Source: Clostridia bacterium (GTDB lineage: Bacteria; Bacillota; Clostridia; Oscillospirales; Acutalibacteraceae). Taken from it: a DNA stretch of 51,302 bases. The notes beneath the pieces are model-generated. The model was not told the DNA's origin. It saw only the letters and a list, made by a program, of their open reading frames with translations, and searched no databases. The DNA lies in the NCBI GenBank assembly GCA_017379935.1, contig JAFNVC010000011.1, positions 1 to 51,302 of the forward strand. Direction: 5' to 3'. This document shows, in pieces, positions 7,303 to 16,681 of this stretch (the first letter of the stretch is position 1; each line of letters opens with the position of its first letter). Position numbers and translations under genes: made by a program.

Positions 7303-9696
7303 TTATTCCGCTGTGCGCACCATCACCGTTGCAACGGCACCGTCGTTATATGTTATTTCTACAATTTTGCTGTCGTTTGAGCAATATCCGAAAAGCACAG
7401 CCTTATCAAGCAATGCCTGAATTTCAGCCTTATCCGTGATTTTTTCAGCATCAGTTTCCTTGAAATACGAGCGGTCAAAGCCCCTCGCGGCATCAACAAC
7501 ATCGTGGTTGAATGCGCCGTAGAACAGCGGAAGATTAAGATGCTTTTCTTCGCTGTCGTAAAGCTCGCTGAGCTTTTTCGTCTTCACATAGCTGATGTCG
7601 TCAACGGTGCGCACGTTTTTGAAATATTTCATCAGCCCGCTCTTTTCGAGATAGCTGACCGTGTTCGTCATATCCTTTGTTATAACAAAGCACTTTGCCG
7701 TTGTCGGGTTGATGTTCCAGCTCGTCGTTCTGTAATCATCGCCGAGCTTCTCGCTGAGCTTTTCGCTTTCCTCATTGTAATACGTGAATTCCGTATCGTA
7801 AATGTAGGTCAGCACGCCGAGCTCATCCTCGGCTGAATGGTGGTAGTATTCCTGCGCGCTCATAGCCTTGAGGTCCTCTTTGAGCGCGTTGAACAGCTCA
7901 TCATCCAAAGCGCCGATGTTATAGCCTGCTGACATATCCTTCGGGAATAAATAGCTGTAACAAGCGTAGAGATTGCTTGACTTATCCCTTACCTCTGCCA
8001 TCCATTCCTCATCATCATAGGGCTTGAGAAGGGTGTTTTCGTCATATTCGTCGTGAAAGCCGCCAAAGTAAAGGTCGATTTCGTTATCAACACTTTGCGT
8101 ATCATTGAGTGTCAGCAGCTTTTGTGCGGTCTCCTCAGTCGTGCGGAAATAGCTTCGTCTGACGTAAGTGCCGTCGTTGAGCCTGTATGTTATCAGAACG
8201 GACGTGCCCTGCGTATCCTCAGCCGAACTGCTGATGTGACCGTCCTTTATGAAGGCCTCGTGAACCTCTCTTACCTTGTCGATTTCATCGGTGGAATAGA
8301 AGGTTGCAACGCTGTTGGTGAACAGCTCGTAATATTCTTCCTCCGTGTACCAGATTCCCCAGAAGTCTGATGTGTAAAAATTATCCACTCTCTCGTCGAA
8401 CCTGTCACGCTGATTCATCATATAAGTGCCTCTGTTTGAGGAGCTTGAAAGCCTGTCGTCAAGACCCTTGTAAAAGGGCGTTGAAACGCTTGCATATACG
8501 ATATTGTCCGTCTCAGGTACGTATGAAGAATAACCGAAGCCGCCGAGGTAGCAGCAAAGCAAGCAGGCGAGGAGACCTGCCGTATATAACGGAACTCTTT
8601 TGAGCGAGCGCTTGAGCTCGCGCAGTCTCTTGTAGCCGAAAATCTGCTTGAATGTGAAATAGCCGAGGAAAAAGCACGGGATGCTCGGGAGAAATTCCGT
8701 GAACGTACCCTCGCCGAAGCTGACGAGATTGTTAAGCACACAAGCGATGAAAAGTCCTGCAACAACCGCGCAGAATTCCGTGAAGCCCCTTGTTCTGCCG
8801 AAGGTCGCCGCGTACTCGTTCTTCTTTCTTCTGAAGAGGTAAAAGCCGACTGTCACGGCAATCGCCGTGTAAATGACAGACATAATAACGCCCGACCAGT
8901 CGTAAATTGTGATTTGCTCAAGGCTGTCCGCGTGGAAATAGGGCTTGACCTCGCCGTAATTGTAATAATCGTCAAAAATGACCGAAAAATCGTGTATAAA
9001 CGGAACTGTCCAGTTCCAGCTTTGCGGAACACGGTTTGTGTTTAAAACGTCGAGGAATTTTTCAATATCCATATCGCTTGCGCCGAGCGTGTAAGCGCAG
9101 AAAAGCTTACCTAAAAATTTTCTGAGCACTGACGGTGCCAGCATTGTGATAAGGGTGAACACTCCGCCCTCAATCACGTTCGCCGTGTTTGCGATGACCG
9201 CCGAGCTGACACAGAAGCAAAGGATGTACGGCGTGATCGCGTTCAGAAAGATGAATGCCGCACCGATGAGATATCTTGCGCTGAGCTTGTAGCCCACAAA
9301 CAGATTCAGGGTGATTTCAAAGCCTGCCGCAATGCTCATCAGCACAATAAGCGGAAGAATACCTGCAAGCAGCTTTGCGGAATAAATCTGTGTTCTCGTC
9401 ATACCTAAAGAGAATAAAACATTCGTCTTTTTCTTGCTCCAGGCGAAGTTGAAAAGCAGCACCGCCGTGATTACCGCAAGAAAAGGTGAGAGTATCGGGA
9501 AGGATATCAGATTATCGGGGGAAAGATAACCGTCCCAGAAGTAGCCGATAAGATTTTCTTTTGGGATTGCCAACGGCCGATAGAATGTCGGAATAATTCT
9601 GCCGAAAAAAGCTATAAGAGGGAATATCGACGAAACCTTCAGAGATTGAAGAAACAATCCCCGATAAGGCTTACGAAAACAGCTTTTCAAAGTCAT
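7303..9696 (-). CDS. Large ABC-2-type permease, first of a tandem pair
   Basis: 797 residues from ATG 9696, preferred because GGAGG lies 9 bases upstream. It overlaps the end of the ATPase gene by 26 bp, so translation is coupled. The layout matches its downstream paralogue: N-terminal membrane bundle with 'FAWSKKKTNVLFSLGMTRTQ', a central set of membrane segments, then a large extracytoplasmic domain ending 'LFGYCSNDSKIVEITYNDG'. It is the membrane partner of the ATPase encoded just upstream. The long external domain suggests ligand sensing or binding rather than a simple drug pump. Confidence 0.85.
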   Translation of the reverse strand: MTLKSCFRKPYRGLFLQSLKVSSIFPLIAFFGRIIPTFYRPLAIPKENLIGYFWDGYLSPDNLISFPILSPFLAVITAVLLFNFAWSKKKTNVLFSLGMTRTQIYSAKLLAGILPLIVLMSIAAGFEITLNLFVGYKLSARYLIGAAFIFLNAITPYILCFCVSSAVIANTANVIEGGVFTLITMLAPSVLRKFLGKLFCAYTLGASDMDIEKFLDVLNTNRVPQSWNWTVPFIHDFSVIFDDYYNYGEVKPYFHADSLEQITIYDWSGVIMSVIYTAIAVTVGFYLFRRKKNEYAATFGRTRGFTEFCAVVAGLFIACVLNNLVSFGEGTFTEFLPSIPCFFLGYFTFKQIFGYKRLRELKRSLKRVPLYTAGLLACLLCCYLGGFGYSSYVPETDNIVYASVSTPFYKGLDDRLSSSSNRGTYMMNQRDRFDERVDNFYTSDFWGIWYTEEEYYELFTNSVATFYSTDEIDKVREVHEAFIKDGHISSSAEDTQGTSVLITYRLNDGTYVRRSYFRTTEETAQKLLTLNDTQSVDNEIDLYFGGFHDEYDENTLLKPYDDEEWMAEVRDKSSNLYACYSYLFPKDMSAGYNIGALDDELFNALKEDLKAMSAQEYYHHSAEDELGVLTYIYDTEFTYYNEESEKLSEKLGDDYRTTSWNINPTTAKCFVITKDMTNTVSYLEKSGLMKYFKNVRTVDDISYVKTKKLSELYDSEEKHLNLPLFYGAFNHDVVDAARGFDRSYFKETDAEKITDKAEIQALLDKAVLFGYCSNDSKIVEITYNDGAVATVMVRTAE

Positions 9697-10570
9697 AATC
9701 AGTGTCCTCCATTTCCTCAAGGAATATCTCTTCGAGAGATAACGGGAAACGCTCTGTCAGTACGGGATTTGATACGGCGATGATTCTTTCTGCTTCTTCA
9801 AGGTTCTTTGAAACGGTGAAGGAAACTATCTTGCCGTCAGCCTTATAGTTCTTATATTCGATGCCGTTGAACACATTGCGGTCAACGTTTTCGGTGTAGG
9901 CGAGTCTGAACTTACAGCGGCTGCCGTTCATATCGTCAACGGCACAGTCCATAGCGATGCTCTTGCCGTTCATCAGCGCAATGTGGTCGCACATATCAGC
10001 CAGCTCGTGCAGGTTGTGTGAGGAGATAAGAATTGAACATTCCTTGTCCGCCATATAGTCGAGAAGAAGCTTCTTCGTCAGATTTCTCTTTGCGGGGTCA
10101 AGTCCGTCGAAGGATTCGTCAAGAAGAATAACCTTCGGCAGGGTAGAGAGCCCGAGCACCATTTCAGCCTGTCTCTGCATTCCCTTTGAAAATCCCATAA
10201 TCTTCTTGTGTATATCGAGACCGAAAAGTCCTGCGAGCTTATGGAACGTCTCCATACAGAAGTTCGGGTAAAAGCTCTTATAGTAATTCGCCATACTCTT
10301 CATTGAGGATGCAAGTCCGAAGTAGAGATCATCGGGAACGTAGAAAAGCTCCTGCTTCTTTTCGGGATGCTTAAAAAGGTCAATTCCGTCCATCTCGACA
10401 GTACCGCTGTCGGGGACGTAAACGCCTGCAATAGTTTTAAGAAGCGTTGTCTTGCCTGCGCCGTTGTAGCCGACAAGTCCGTAAATAGAAGAGTTATTTA
10501 TCTCAAGCGAAAGGTTGTCAATTGCTGTAAAATCGTCAAAAGTCTTTGTAACGTTAGAAACCTTAATCAT
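9671..10570 (-). CDS. ABC transporter ATP-binding protein (YtrB-like)
   Basis: 299 residues from ATG 10570 (GGAGG 10 bases upstream; a TTG at 10576 is the alternative). Walker A GYNGAGKTT at residues 34-42, signature FSKGMQRQAE and Walker B KVILLDES are all present, followed by the SSHNLHEL H-loop. The C-terminal 80 residues are a regulatory extension typical of ABC-2 exporters. It starts within a few bases of the GntR gene's stop and overlaps the permease gene, so GntR, ATPase and permeases form one translationally coupled unit. Confidence 0.92.
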   Translation of the reverse strand: MIKVSNVTKTFDDFTAIDNLSLEINNSSIYGLVGYNGAGKTTLLKTIAGVYVPDSGTVEMDGIDLFKHPEKKQELFYVPDDLYFGLASSMKSMANYYKSFYPNFCMETFHKLAGLFGLDIHKKIMGFSKGMQRQAEMVLGLSTLPKVILLDESFDGLDPAKRNLTKKLLLDYMADKECSILISSHNLHELADMCDHIALMNGKSIAMDCAVDDMNGSRCKFRLAYTENVDRNVFNGIEYKNYKADGKIVSFTVSKNLEEAERIIAVSNPVLTERFPLSLEEIFLEEMEDTDYDFEKLFS

Positions 10571-10572
10571 AA

Positions 10573-10941
10573 TCAATCATCCTCCGAATAGATACTTTCA
10601 ATGAGCTTAATCAGATCGTTTTTGTCAACACCCTTTGATTTGATTGAGCGGATGTCGTGCTCAATTTCCCTGAGCGCCTTTTGTGCGATTGCCGTGTTTT
10701 CAATCGCACTTGAAGAGACAAAGCAACCCCTGCCGACGAGGGAATAGATAACCCCCTCGGCTTCGAGGTCGGCAAAAGCTCTTTTAACCGTATTCACGTT
10801 GATGCCCGTCTGCTGAGAAACCGCCCGTATCGACGGTAGCTGCTCGTCAGGCTTATAAACACCCATACGGATAAAGAGCAGAATCTGGTTTTTGATCTGC
10901 TCATAAATCGGTATACGGCTTCTCGAGTCGATTTCAAACAT
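10573..10941 (-). CDS. GntR-family transcriptional regulator, YtrA subfamily
   Basis: 122 residues, the short length typical of YtrA-type GntR regulators, which lack a large effector domain. The winged helix is seen in 'EQLPSIRAVSQQTGINVNTV' and 'DLEAEGVIYSLVGRGCFVS' (about residues 38-80), with a short C-terminal dimerisation helix pair. First gene of the ABC operon. A long palindrome sits on its promoter at 11054-11084, so autorepression with relief by an envelope-active compound is the likely mode, as for YtrA in Bacillus subtilis. Confidence 0.9.
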   Translation of the reverse strand: MFEIDSRSRIPIYEQIKNQILLFIRMGVYKPDEQLPSIRAVSQQTGINVNTVKRAFADLEAEGVIYSLVGRGCFVSSSAIENTAIAQKALREIEHDIRSIKSKGVDKNDLIKLIESIYSEDD

Positions 10942-11053
10942 CTTATCACCTTACTTTCGTTTAATGTCCGTTGGGGAATGTTAAAATATATGTAATCTTT
11001 CCCTTGATTTTTAAAAATGAACATTCCCACGACGGACTCTGCACACTGTGATA

Positions 11054-11084
11054 GCAAGTGTGATACCTGTGCTATCACACTTGC
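11054..11084. promoter_or_regulatory. Palindromic operator of the GntR/ABC operon
   Basis: GCAAGTGTGATA (11054-11065) and TATCACACTTGC (11073-11084) form a perfect 12-bp inverted repeat around a 7-bp spacer. Further half-site-like copies occur at 11047-11055 (TGTGATAGC) and 11092-11100 (CATATCACA). The palindrome directly abuts the -10 box and covers the start point of transcription. This is where a repressor would block the promoter. Confidence 0.8.
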
Positions 11085-11113
11085 ATAATAGCATATCACA
11101 CCCGCCTTGTCAA
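11085..11113 (-). promoter_or_regulatory. Near-consensus promoter of the GntR/ABC operon
   Basis: Read on the minus strand, TTGACA (11113-11108), a 17-bp spacer and TATTAT (11090-11085). The spacer contains GTGTGATATGC, a half site of the adjacent operator. Confidence 0.85.
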
Positions 11114-11172
11114 CAATATTTACCAAATTTTAATTTTTGATGCTCCGTGCGTGTTATAGGGATACAGATTGG

Positions 11173-11201
11173 TTGAGTTTTTGCATATTTTATGATAAAA
11201 T
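11173..11201 (+). promoter_or_regulatory. Sigma-A promoter for the secreted GH78-like gene
   Basis: TTGAGT (11173-11178), 17-bp spacer, TAAAAT (11196-11201). GGGAGG precedes ATG 11232. Confidence 0.7.
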
Positions 11202-11231
11202 GATAAAAACCGGTAATTACGGGAGGCTACT

Positions 11232-13553
11232 ATGAGAGTTATACAGACTATAATTTCATATCTCGCGATAGCGGCGGCGTTTCTTTCCTCGCTCTTTTCG
11301 TGGGGTGAGCCGTCATTGATACCGTATACCAACGATTATGAAATTCCTGAAACTATACCTGAATACAGCGTGATTTCCGCGGAAGAAAAAACCGACTGGT
11401 CTGCAAAGTGGATATGGGACGGGGAGAATATTGACGAGGAAAACGTCTGGATGTGCTTCAGAAAGACGGTGAGCCTCGATAAGGTACCTGCGGAGCTTAT
11501 CGCTCATATCTCTGCTGATTCAAAATACTGGCTTTACGTCAACGGCGAAACGGCTGTTTTCGAAGGCAGTGTAAAGCGCGGACCCGAGGAAAACGGCGGA
11601 TATTATGACAGCGTGGATATCGCACCGTTTCTCAGAGAGGGCGAAAACTCAATCTGCGCCTTGGTGTGGTACTGGGATGACGAAACAAGCTATTCCTATA
11701 ACTCAAGCGGTCAGGGCGGATTTATTTTCGAGGCAGTAAACGAAGATATCTGCATCGTATCCGACAAAAGCTGGAAGGTCAATAGAAATGAAGCTTATAT
11801 TGACAGTCCCTTTTACCCGCCGAATTACCGTCTTTCTGAATACAGCGTTTATTTCGATGCAAGAAAGGCTGCTGATTGGATAAGCGGGGGCTTTGATACC
11901 TCCTCGTGGAACAATGCAACCGAATATGCCCCGGGCGGTGAGGGGAGCTACGGCAGACTCTATCCGAGGGGAATACCCTTCCTTAAGGACTACGGGCTTA
12001 AGGATTATGAGAACTCAAGGGATTATGAAAACTACACCGTGAGCAAGCTTTTCGGCGAGAAAATCACCGTGGATGTTCCGTATAATGCACAGCTTACTCC
12101 TTATCTTAAGATCATTGCGCCTGCAGGCAAGAAAATCCGCATTACCACAGAAAATACCCTTATCGGCGCGGTTTCTTCAACCTATATTACAAGGGATGGC
12201 GAGCAGGAGTTTGAAGCCCCGGGCTGGTTTAACGGTGAGCATATTACCTATAAAATACCGAAGGGTGTCACGGTTGTTTCGCTTAAATACCGCGAAACGG
12301 GCTACGATAGCTCCTTCAGCGGTGATTTCAGCTGCGATGATGAGTTTTTGAATTCCCTGTGGCAGAAATCTCTTCGTACCCTTTACGTTACGATGCGCGA
12401 CAGCTTTATGGATTGTCCTGACAGAGAAAGAGCGCAATGGTGGGGCGATGTCACGAGCGAAATGATAATGACAATGTATTCAATGGACAGCAATTCATAC
12501 CTGCTTTATCAGAAGGGTGTGGAGGCGATGCTTTCGCACGTTGACGAAACAAAGGTGCTTCAGACCGTTGTACCTATAAGCGGTGACTATTTTGAGCTTC
12601 CCGTACAGCAGCTTGCAGGTATCATCGGCTTTCTTACCTACTATGAATACACGGGCGACAGGGCCTTTGTTGAAAAGGTTTATGACGCTTCTCTTGATTA
12701 TCTTAAGCTTTGGGAAATCGGCGGGGATAATCTCGTTGTTCACCGCGAGGGCTCGTGGGATTGGCCCGATTGGGGTAAAAAGGCGGATATGACGGCAATC
12801 GAAAACGCGTGGGTGTACTATGCTTTTTGTGCCGTGGAAGAAATGGCAGAGCTTTTGGAAAGAAATGCGGATATTCCTTTTATCGCTGAAAGAAAAGCTG
12901 TTATTGCAAGGGGCTATGAAGCTCTCTGGACGGAAAACGGCTTTAAAAGTAAGGATGTCAGAAAGCCTGATGACAGGGCCAATGCGCTTGCGGTTCTGGC
13001 GGGACTTGCTGACAAAGAACAGTACGGTATTATAAAAGCTGTGCTTACAACCACGCAGAATTCAAGTCCGTATATGGAATATTATGTCCTCGAGGCTCTC
13101 TGCAAAATGGGAGAATATGAAGCCGCGAATGACAGAATCAAGGAAAGATATGCGGATATGATGGGTGAGGATTATTCGACTCTCTGGGAATTTTGGGATT
13201 CCTGGCGCGGCACAAAAAACCACGCGTGGAGCGGCGGCCCCCTTGTTATAATGAGCAAGCACTTTGCAGGTATAACACCGCTTGAGGCGGGCTATGAGAA
13301 AATAAAAATTGATCCTCAGTACACCCTGTCCGATACAATGAGCTGTACTGTACCGAGCGTGAAGGGTCTGATTACCCTGAATTATGAAAAAACGGACGAT
13401 GAATATATCATTGACCTCACTCTCCCGCAGGGGGTAAGGACTCTCTTAGCTGTGCCGAAGGGTGCTTCTGTGAGCATCAATTCCGAACCGTATTACCAAA
13501 ACGGTGAATATGTAAGCGGTGAGACCGGAAATGTAGAGATAGCTGAAAAATAA
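11232..13553 (+). CDS. Exported alpha-L-rhamnosidase-like glycosidase (GH78-like)
   Basis: 773 residues: an N-terminal hydrophobic export segment (residues 4-22), beta-sandwich modules (about 45-370, beginning 'WSAKWIWDG'), the (alpha/alpha)6 catalytic domain (about 385-690) and a C-terminal beta-sandwich. The catalytic-domain hallmarks of GH78 are visible: DCPDRERAQWWGD from Asp394, 'GSWDWPDWG', and NHAWSGGP. It would cleave terminal L-rhamnose or a related sugar from glycans at the cell surface. It is a close paralogue of the gene at 44249, which lacks the export segment. Monocistronic, with its own promoter and terminator. Substrate within the GH78 range is unproven. Confidence 0.85.
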   Translation: MRVIQTIISYLAIAAAFLSSLFSWGEPSLIPYTNDYEIPETIPEYSVISAEEKTDWSAKWIWDGENIDEENVWMCFRKTVSLDKVPAELIAHISADSKYWLYVNGETAVFEGSVKRGPEENGGYYDSVDIAPFLREGENSICALVWYWDDETSYSYNSSGQGGFIFEAVNEDICIVSDKSWKVNRNEAYIDSPFYPPNYRLSEYSVYFDARKAADWISGGFDTSSWNNATEYAPGGEGSYGRLYPRGIPFLKDYGLKDYENSRDYENYTVSKLFGEKITVDVPYNAQLTPYLKIIAPAGKKIRITTENTLIGAVSSTYITRDGEQEFEAPGWFNGEHITYKIPKGVTVVSLKYRETGYDSSFSGDFSCDDEFLNSLWQKSLRTLYVTMRDSFMDCPDRERAQWWGDVTSEMIMTMYSMDSNSYLLYQKGVEAMLSHVDETKVLQTVVPISGDYFELPVQQLAGIIGFLTYYEYTGDRAFVEKVYDASLDYLKLWEIGGDNLVVHREGSWDWPDWGKKADMTAIENAWVYYAFCAVEEMAELLERNADIPFIAERKAVIARGYEALWTENGFKSKDVRKPDDRANALAVLAGLADKEQYGIIKAVLTTTQNSSPYMEYYVLEALCKMGEYEAANDRIKERYADMMGEDYSTLWEFWDSWRGTKNHAWSGGPLVIMSKHFAGITPLEAGYEKIKIDPQYTLSDTMSCTVPSVKGLITLNYEKTDDEYIIDLTLPQGVRTLLAVPKGASVSINSEPYYQNGEYVSGETGNVEIAEK

Positions 13554-13559
13554 ATCAGA

Positions 13560-13591
13560 AAGAGCAGAAAGACTTTTGTCCTTCTGCTCTT
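13560..13591. terminator. Bidirectional terminator between GH78-like and GH130 genes
   Basis: AAGAGCAGAAAGAC pairs with GTCCTTCTGCTCTT around TTTT, one mismatch. T-rich sequence follows on the plus strand. The converging GH130 gene ends 19 bp further on. Confidence 0.8.
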
Positions 13592-13609
13592 AGTTTTTGC
13601 TATTCTGAT

Positions 13610-14575
13610 TTATTCAAGGCAAAGCTTTATCAGATCATTGACATCAGCCGTTGCAAGGCACTCTACAGTGTCGGAAGCACCGTAGTAAATTTTAACCTCT
13701 CCGTTATCCTCTAAAATGTTACCGCAGGGGAATATAACGTCCTTTCGGAATCCGCCTTCAAGCTCATAATCCTTGTCGCATACGATAAGAGGCTTGTCAT
13801 ATTTACCGATAACCTTTGACGGGTCATTAAGGTCAAGGAGCATTATGCCGGCATAATACTGCTTCTTCCAGCTGTCCTCCCAACCGTTTTTACCTCTTGT
13901 AGGATCAAGCTCAACTGCGTGGAAGGTGGTCAGCCAGCCCTTGTCTGTTTTGATCGGCTGTGCTGCGGGTCCGATTTTATCATTCGCAAACGGAACGTGC
14001 TCAACGCCCATAACGAGTCTTGATTTTCCCCAATAAACAAGGTCGGGTGATTCCGAAAGCCAGATGTCAAATCTGTCCTTACCGTCACGGGAGTAGACTG
14101 GCATCGGTCTTTCAAGACGGACGAAATTGCCGTTGATTTTTTCGGGAAAAAGAACCATATTTCTGTTGTCGGGAACGGAAAGTGAGATAATGTCGAATTT
14201 ATCGAAATCGTCCGTTCTTGCGATACCGCCGCGCACACCATGCTTCGTACCTACTGCAAAGCAGACGTAGCAGACGCCGTCAATTACCGTTATACGCGGG
14301 TCGTAAACGCGGTTGATTTCCTCGTCGTTAAGCTCGAAGCAGGGCTTGTCCGATACATCCCAGTTGATGCCGTCATCACTTGTTGCAAATCCGATATTCG
14401 TACCCTCGAAGCTGGTGTTTCTGAACTCGCCGTAATCGTTTCTGAAAAGCATAACGTATTTTCCGTTATATTTTTCTACGGCAGCGTTGAATATCAGTGA
14501 GGCACTGTAGGGAATATCGTCTTTAGTGAGAACGGGCTTGTCGAGCTTTTTTATAATGTCACTTGTTTTATACAT
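13610..14575 (-). CDS. GH130-type glycoside phosphorylase
   Basis: 321 residues forming one five-bladed beta-propeller. Typical GH130 elements in order are 'NAAVEKYNGKYVMLFRND', SDDGINWD, VYDPRITVIDG, 'IGPAAQPIKTDKGWLTTFHA' and a final 'VKIYYGASDT'. Enzymes of this family phosphorolyse beta-mannosides (mannose-beta-1,4-glucose, mannan or N-glycan core oligosaccharides), producing mannose 1-phosphate; a few members hydrolyse instead. It has no signal sequence, so it acts in the cytoplasm. Last gene of a four-gene minus operon; its ATG overlaps the stop of the upstream gene. The precise acceptor sugar is not readable. Confidence 0.88.
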   Translation of the reverse strand: MYKTSDIIKKLDKPVLTKDDIPYSASLIFNAAVEKYNGKYVMLFRNDYGEFRNTSFEGTNIGFATSDDGINWDVSDKPCFELNDEEINRVYDPRITVIDGVCYVCFAVGTKHGVRGGIARTDDFDKFDIISLSVPDNRNMVLFPEKINGNFVRLERPMPVYSRDGKDRFDIWLSESPDLVYWGKSRLVMGVEHVPFANDKIGPAAQPIKTDKGWLTTFHAVELDPTRGKNGWEDSWKKQYYAGIMLLDLNDPSKVIGKYDKPLIVCDKDYELEGGFRKDVIFPCGNILEDNGEVKIYYGASDTVECLATADVNDLIKLCLE

Positions 14576-16680
14576 CAGTTGACACTCCTTTTTGCGTTTT
14601 TGAAATCGAGCAGCAGTCTGCTTTTACCGCTGTCAACAGCTATGATGCCGGGTTTTCTTTCGGCTGTGCAGAATTTGCAGTCATAGCGTGCGAATTCCTT
14701 TTCGGCAGGCTTGCCGTCAATGTTGAATTTACCGTCGTAGGATACTTCGAGCGTACCCGATGCGGTTGAATAATTAACACAGCCGCAGCCGAAATCAACG
14801 GTGTTGCTTCTGATTCGCGATTTGAACTCCTCGAAGGTTTCGGTGTCCGCGTCAGATAATTCAGTGATATAAATATGATAATCACCGCCGTAACGGCATA
14901 AATCAAATTCGTTTTCGAGCTTCAGCCCCTCGGGGAAGCTTCTTCCCTTGAGAAGACCGTTTGCGGAATTCTGATTGAACGGCCTGAATTGCATTTCACC
15001 GTTTGAAATCAAAGCGACGAAAACGCCGTTTTTTCTCGCGAAAACCCTGTTGCCGTCAAGCTCAAGCTCGTCGTAGAAAACTCTGGGCATATATGCGTGT
15101 GTCATTGATGCAATACCCGTTTCGCCGAGACGCTTTTTGTCGGGGATTTTATATATTGTCACGTTGACATTTTCGTTCTGAACGCTCATCGGCAGTCTGC
15201 CGTTGCCCACCCAGTAGCCGGGAGATGCACCGTATCTGCCGTTGCCGTCACCGGCGGGATGAGTTGTGAAGAGTGACAGCTCCTCTGCGATGCTCGCGCT
15301 CCATTCGTGATCCTGCGCTCCGCACATATCAACGCTTTTGCAGACGGCGGTTGACATTGAATAGTGAGCGTTGCGGTATGTGTAGATGTTGCCTCTGCCG
15401 AGCGCAATTCCGTGCGGCATAAGATTAAGCCTTGCCGCAGCCTTCTCCCAATTTACGGCTTTGAGTATGGTTAGATTAAGAAATTTAAAATAGCTTACAA
15501 ATGCATTGCGGTACATTTTGTTAGCCTTGAGATATCTGATTGTATTTTTGATAACTTCAGGATTCGTGAAGGTCTCTGCGCCCATCTGCGCCATAATCTG
15601 ATGCGGCTGCTGACCGACGAGTCCTTCTCTGACAAGATCCTCAGGTGAAAGACCGCAGCTCATTTTTGAAACGAATGCTTCCTTTGAAAGCGCAATATCC
15701 CTGATTGCCTGCGGAAGGGTATAGATTCCCTTTTTTACTATATCGTTAAAGCAAAGCACGATATAGTTCGGCTCCTTTTGGAGGGATGACTTAACAAGCT
15801 TCTTTTGAGCTTCGGAAAGGTGAGGGCTGTTAAGTACATCATCAGCGCCGTCAAATCCCCAGAGAATATTCATTGCAGCCTGAATGCTGTTGCCGATGCA
15901 GCTTGCCGCCTTGTTATTACCGTACATGCGCGAGCTGACGGCGGCAAAGCGGTTGTTTACGCTGTTGAGAGCAACGTCGAGCCAGAGAATATCCATTATA
16001 ATTTTCATCTGCTCAACAGATTTTTCGTCCTTTGAATACGCTATGTAATTTGCCATCGGAGCGATATCCTCGGCAAGATAGTTGTTGCTCAGATATTCCG
16101 AAAAGCCGTAGCTGAAGCGCTGCTGCATCCACGCGTCAATGCGCTCCTTCGCCTTTAACTGATGCTCCTTGCCCGTCATACCGTTGTTTGTAAAAATCTC
16201 ATCAGGCCATTCCTGACCTGCGAGATATTCACTGACAGCAAACAGAATAAGGTGGTTTTCCGACCAGTAGCACATACTGTCGTCGCCGGGCTCATCCATA
16301 AAATATTTAAAATCAAGAAAAGTTTTTCTGATAAGCGCTATGCACCTGTCGCTGAGGACCGCCGAACAGTCCTTATAAATTTTAAAAAGCATCTGTGCGC
16401 GGAAATCGGCACAGTCAAAACGCTTGCTCATATATTCCGACTGCTTAAGAAGCAGAGAATAAATCTCCTCCTCGGTAAAGGAAGGGGCTTGCTTTTCACC
16501 CGTAAGATGAAGATAAAGCGCATCGAAGCTTTTGCCGTTTACGTTAAGTGAGTATTTATCTGCGTCCGCCTTGTCCGGTGAATCGGGAACGGATTTTATC
16601 CGCATCAGATGCAGAAGCTCGAATACTGTCAGCAGCACCAAAAAAGCAGCAACGGCGCAGAGAGTATAAATAACAGCCAT
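14575..16680 (-). CDS. Membrane-anchored (alpha/alpha)-toroid plus beta-sandwich protein, possible polysaccharide lyase or hydrolase
   Basis: 701 residues from ATG 16680, which follows the upstream gene's stop at once and has GAGAGG upstream; a longer frame to 16740 exists. One N-terminal membrane segment (about residues 2-20) is followed by an all-alpha region with 'SENHLILFAVSEYLAGQ', then a beta-rich half containing AGDGNGRYGASPGYW and repeated strand motifs. The overall plan resembles heparinase/alginate-lyase-type enzymes, and SENH is suggestive of their Asn/His active sites, but I cannot place it in a named family. Operonic with GH130, a 2-hydroxyacid dehydrogenase and an isomerase. The anchor means the catalytic part is probably outside the membrane. 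Confidence 0.7.
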   Translation of the reverse strand: MAVIYTLCAVAAFLVLLTVFELLHLMRIKSVPDSPDKADADKYSLNVNGKSFDALYLHLTGEKQAPSFTEEEIYSLLLKQSEYMSKRFDCADFRAQMLFKIYKDCSAVLSDRCIALIRKTFLDFKYFMDEPGDDSMCYWSENHLILFAVSEYLAGQEWPDEIFTNNGMTGKEHQLKAKERIDAWMQQRFSYGFSEYLSNNYLAEDIAPMANYIAYSKDEKSVEQMKIIMDILWLDVALNSVNNRFAAVSSRMYGNNKAASCIGNSIQAAMNILWGFDGADDVLNSPHLSEAQKKLVKSSLQKEPNYIVLCFNDIVKKGIYTLPQAIRDIALSKEAFVSKMSCGLSPEDLVREGLVGQQPHQIMAQMGAETFTNPEVIKNTIRYLKANKMYRNAFVSYFKFLNLTILKAVNWEKAAARLNLMPHGIALGRGNIYTYRNAHYSMSTAVCKSVDMCGAQDHEWSASIAEELSLFTTHPAGDGNGRYGASPGYWVGNGRLPMSVQNENVNVTIYKIPDKKRLGETGIASMTHAYMPRVFYDELELDGNRVFARKNGVFVALISNGEMQFRPFNQNSANGLLKGRSFPEGLKLENEFDLCRYGGDYHIYITELSDADTETFEEFKSRIRSNTVDFGCGCVNYSTASGTLEVSYDGKFNIDGKPAEKEFARYDCKFCTAERKPGIIAVDSGKSRLLLDFKNAKRSVN

Positions 16681-16681
16681 C

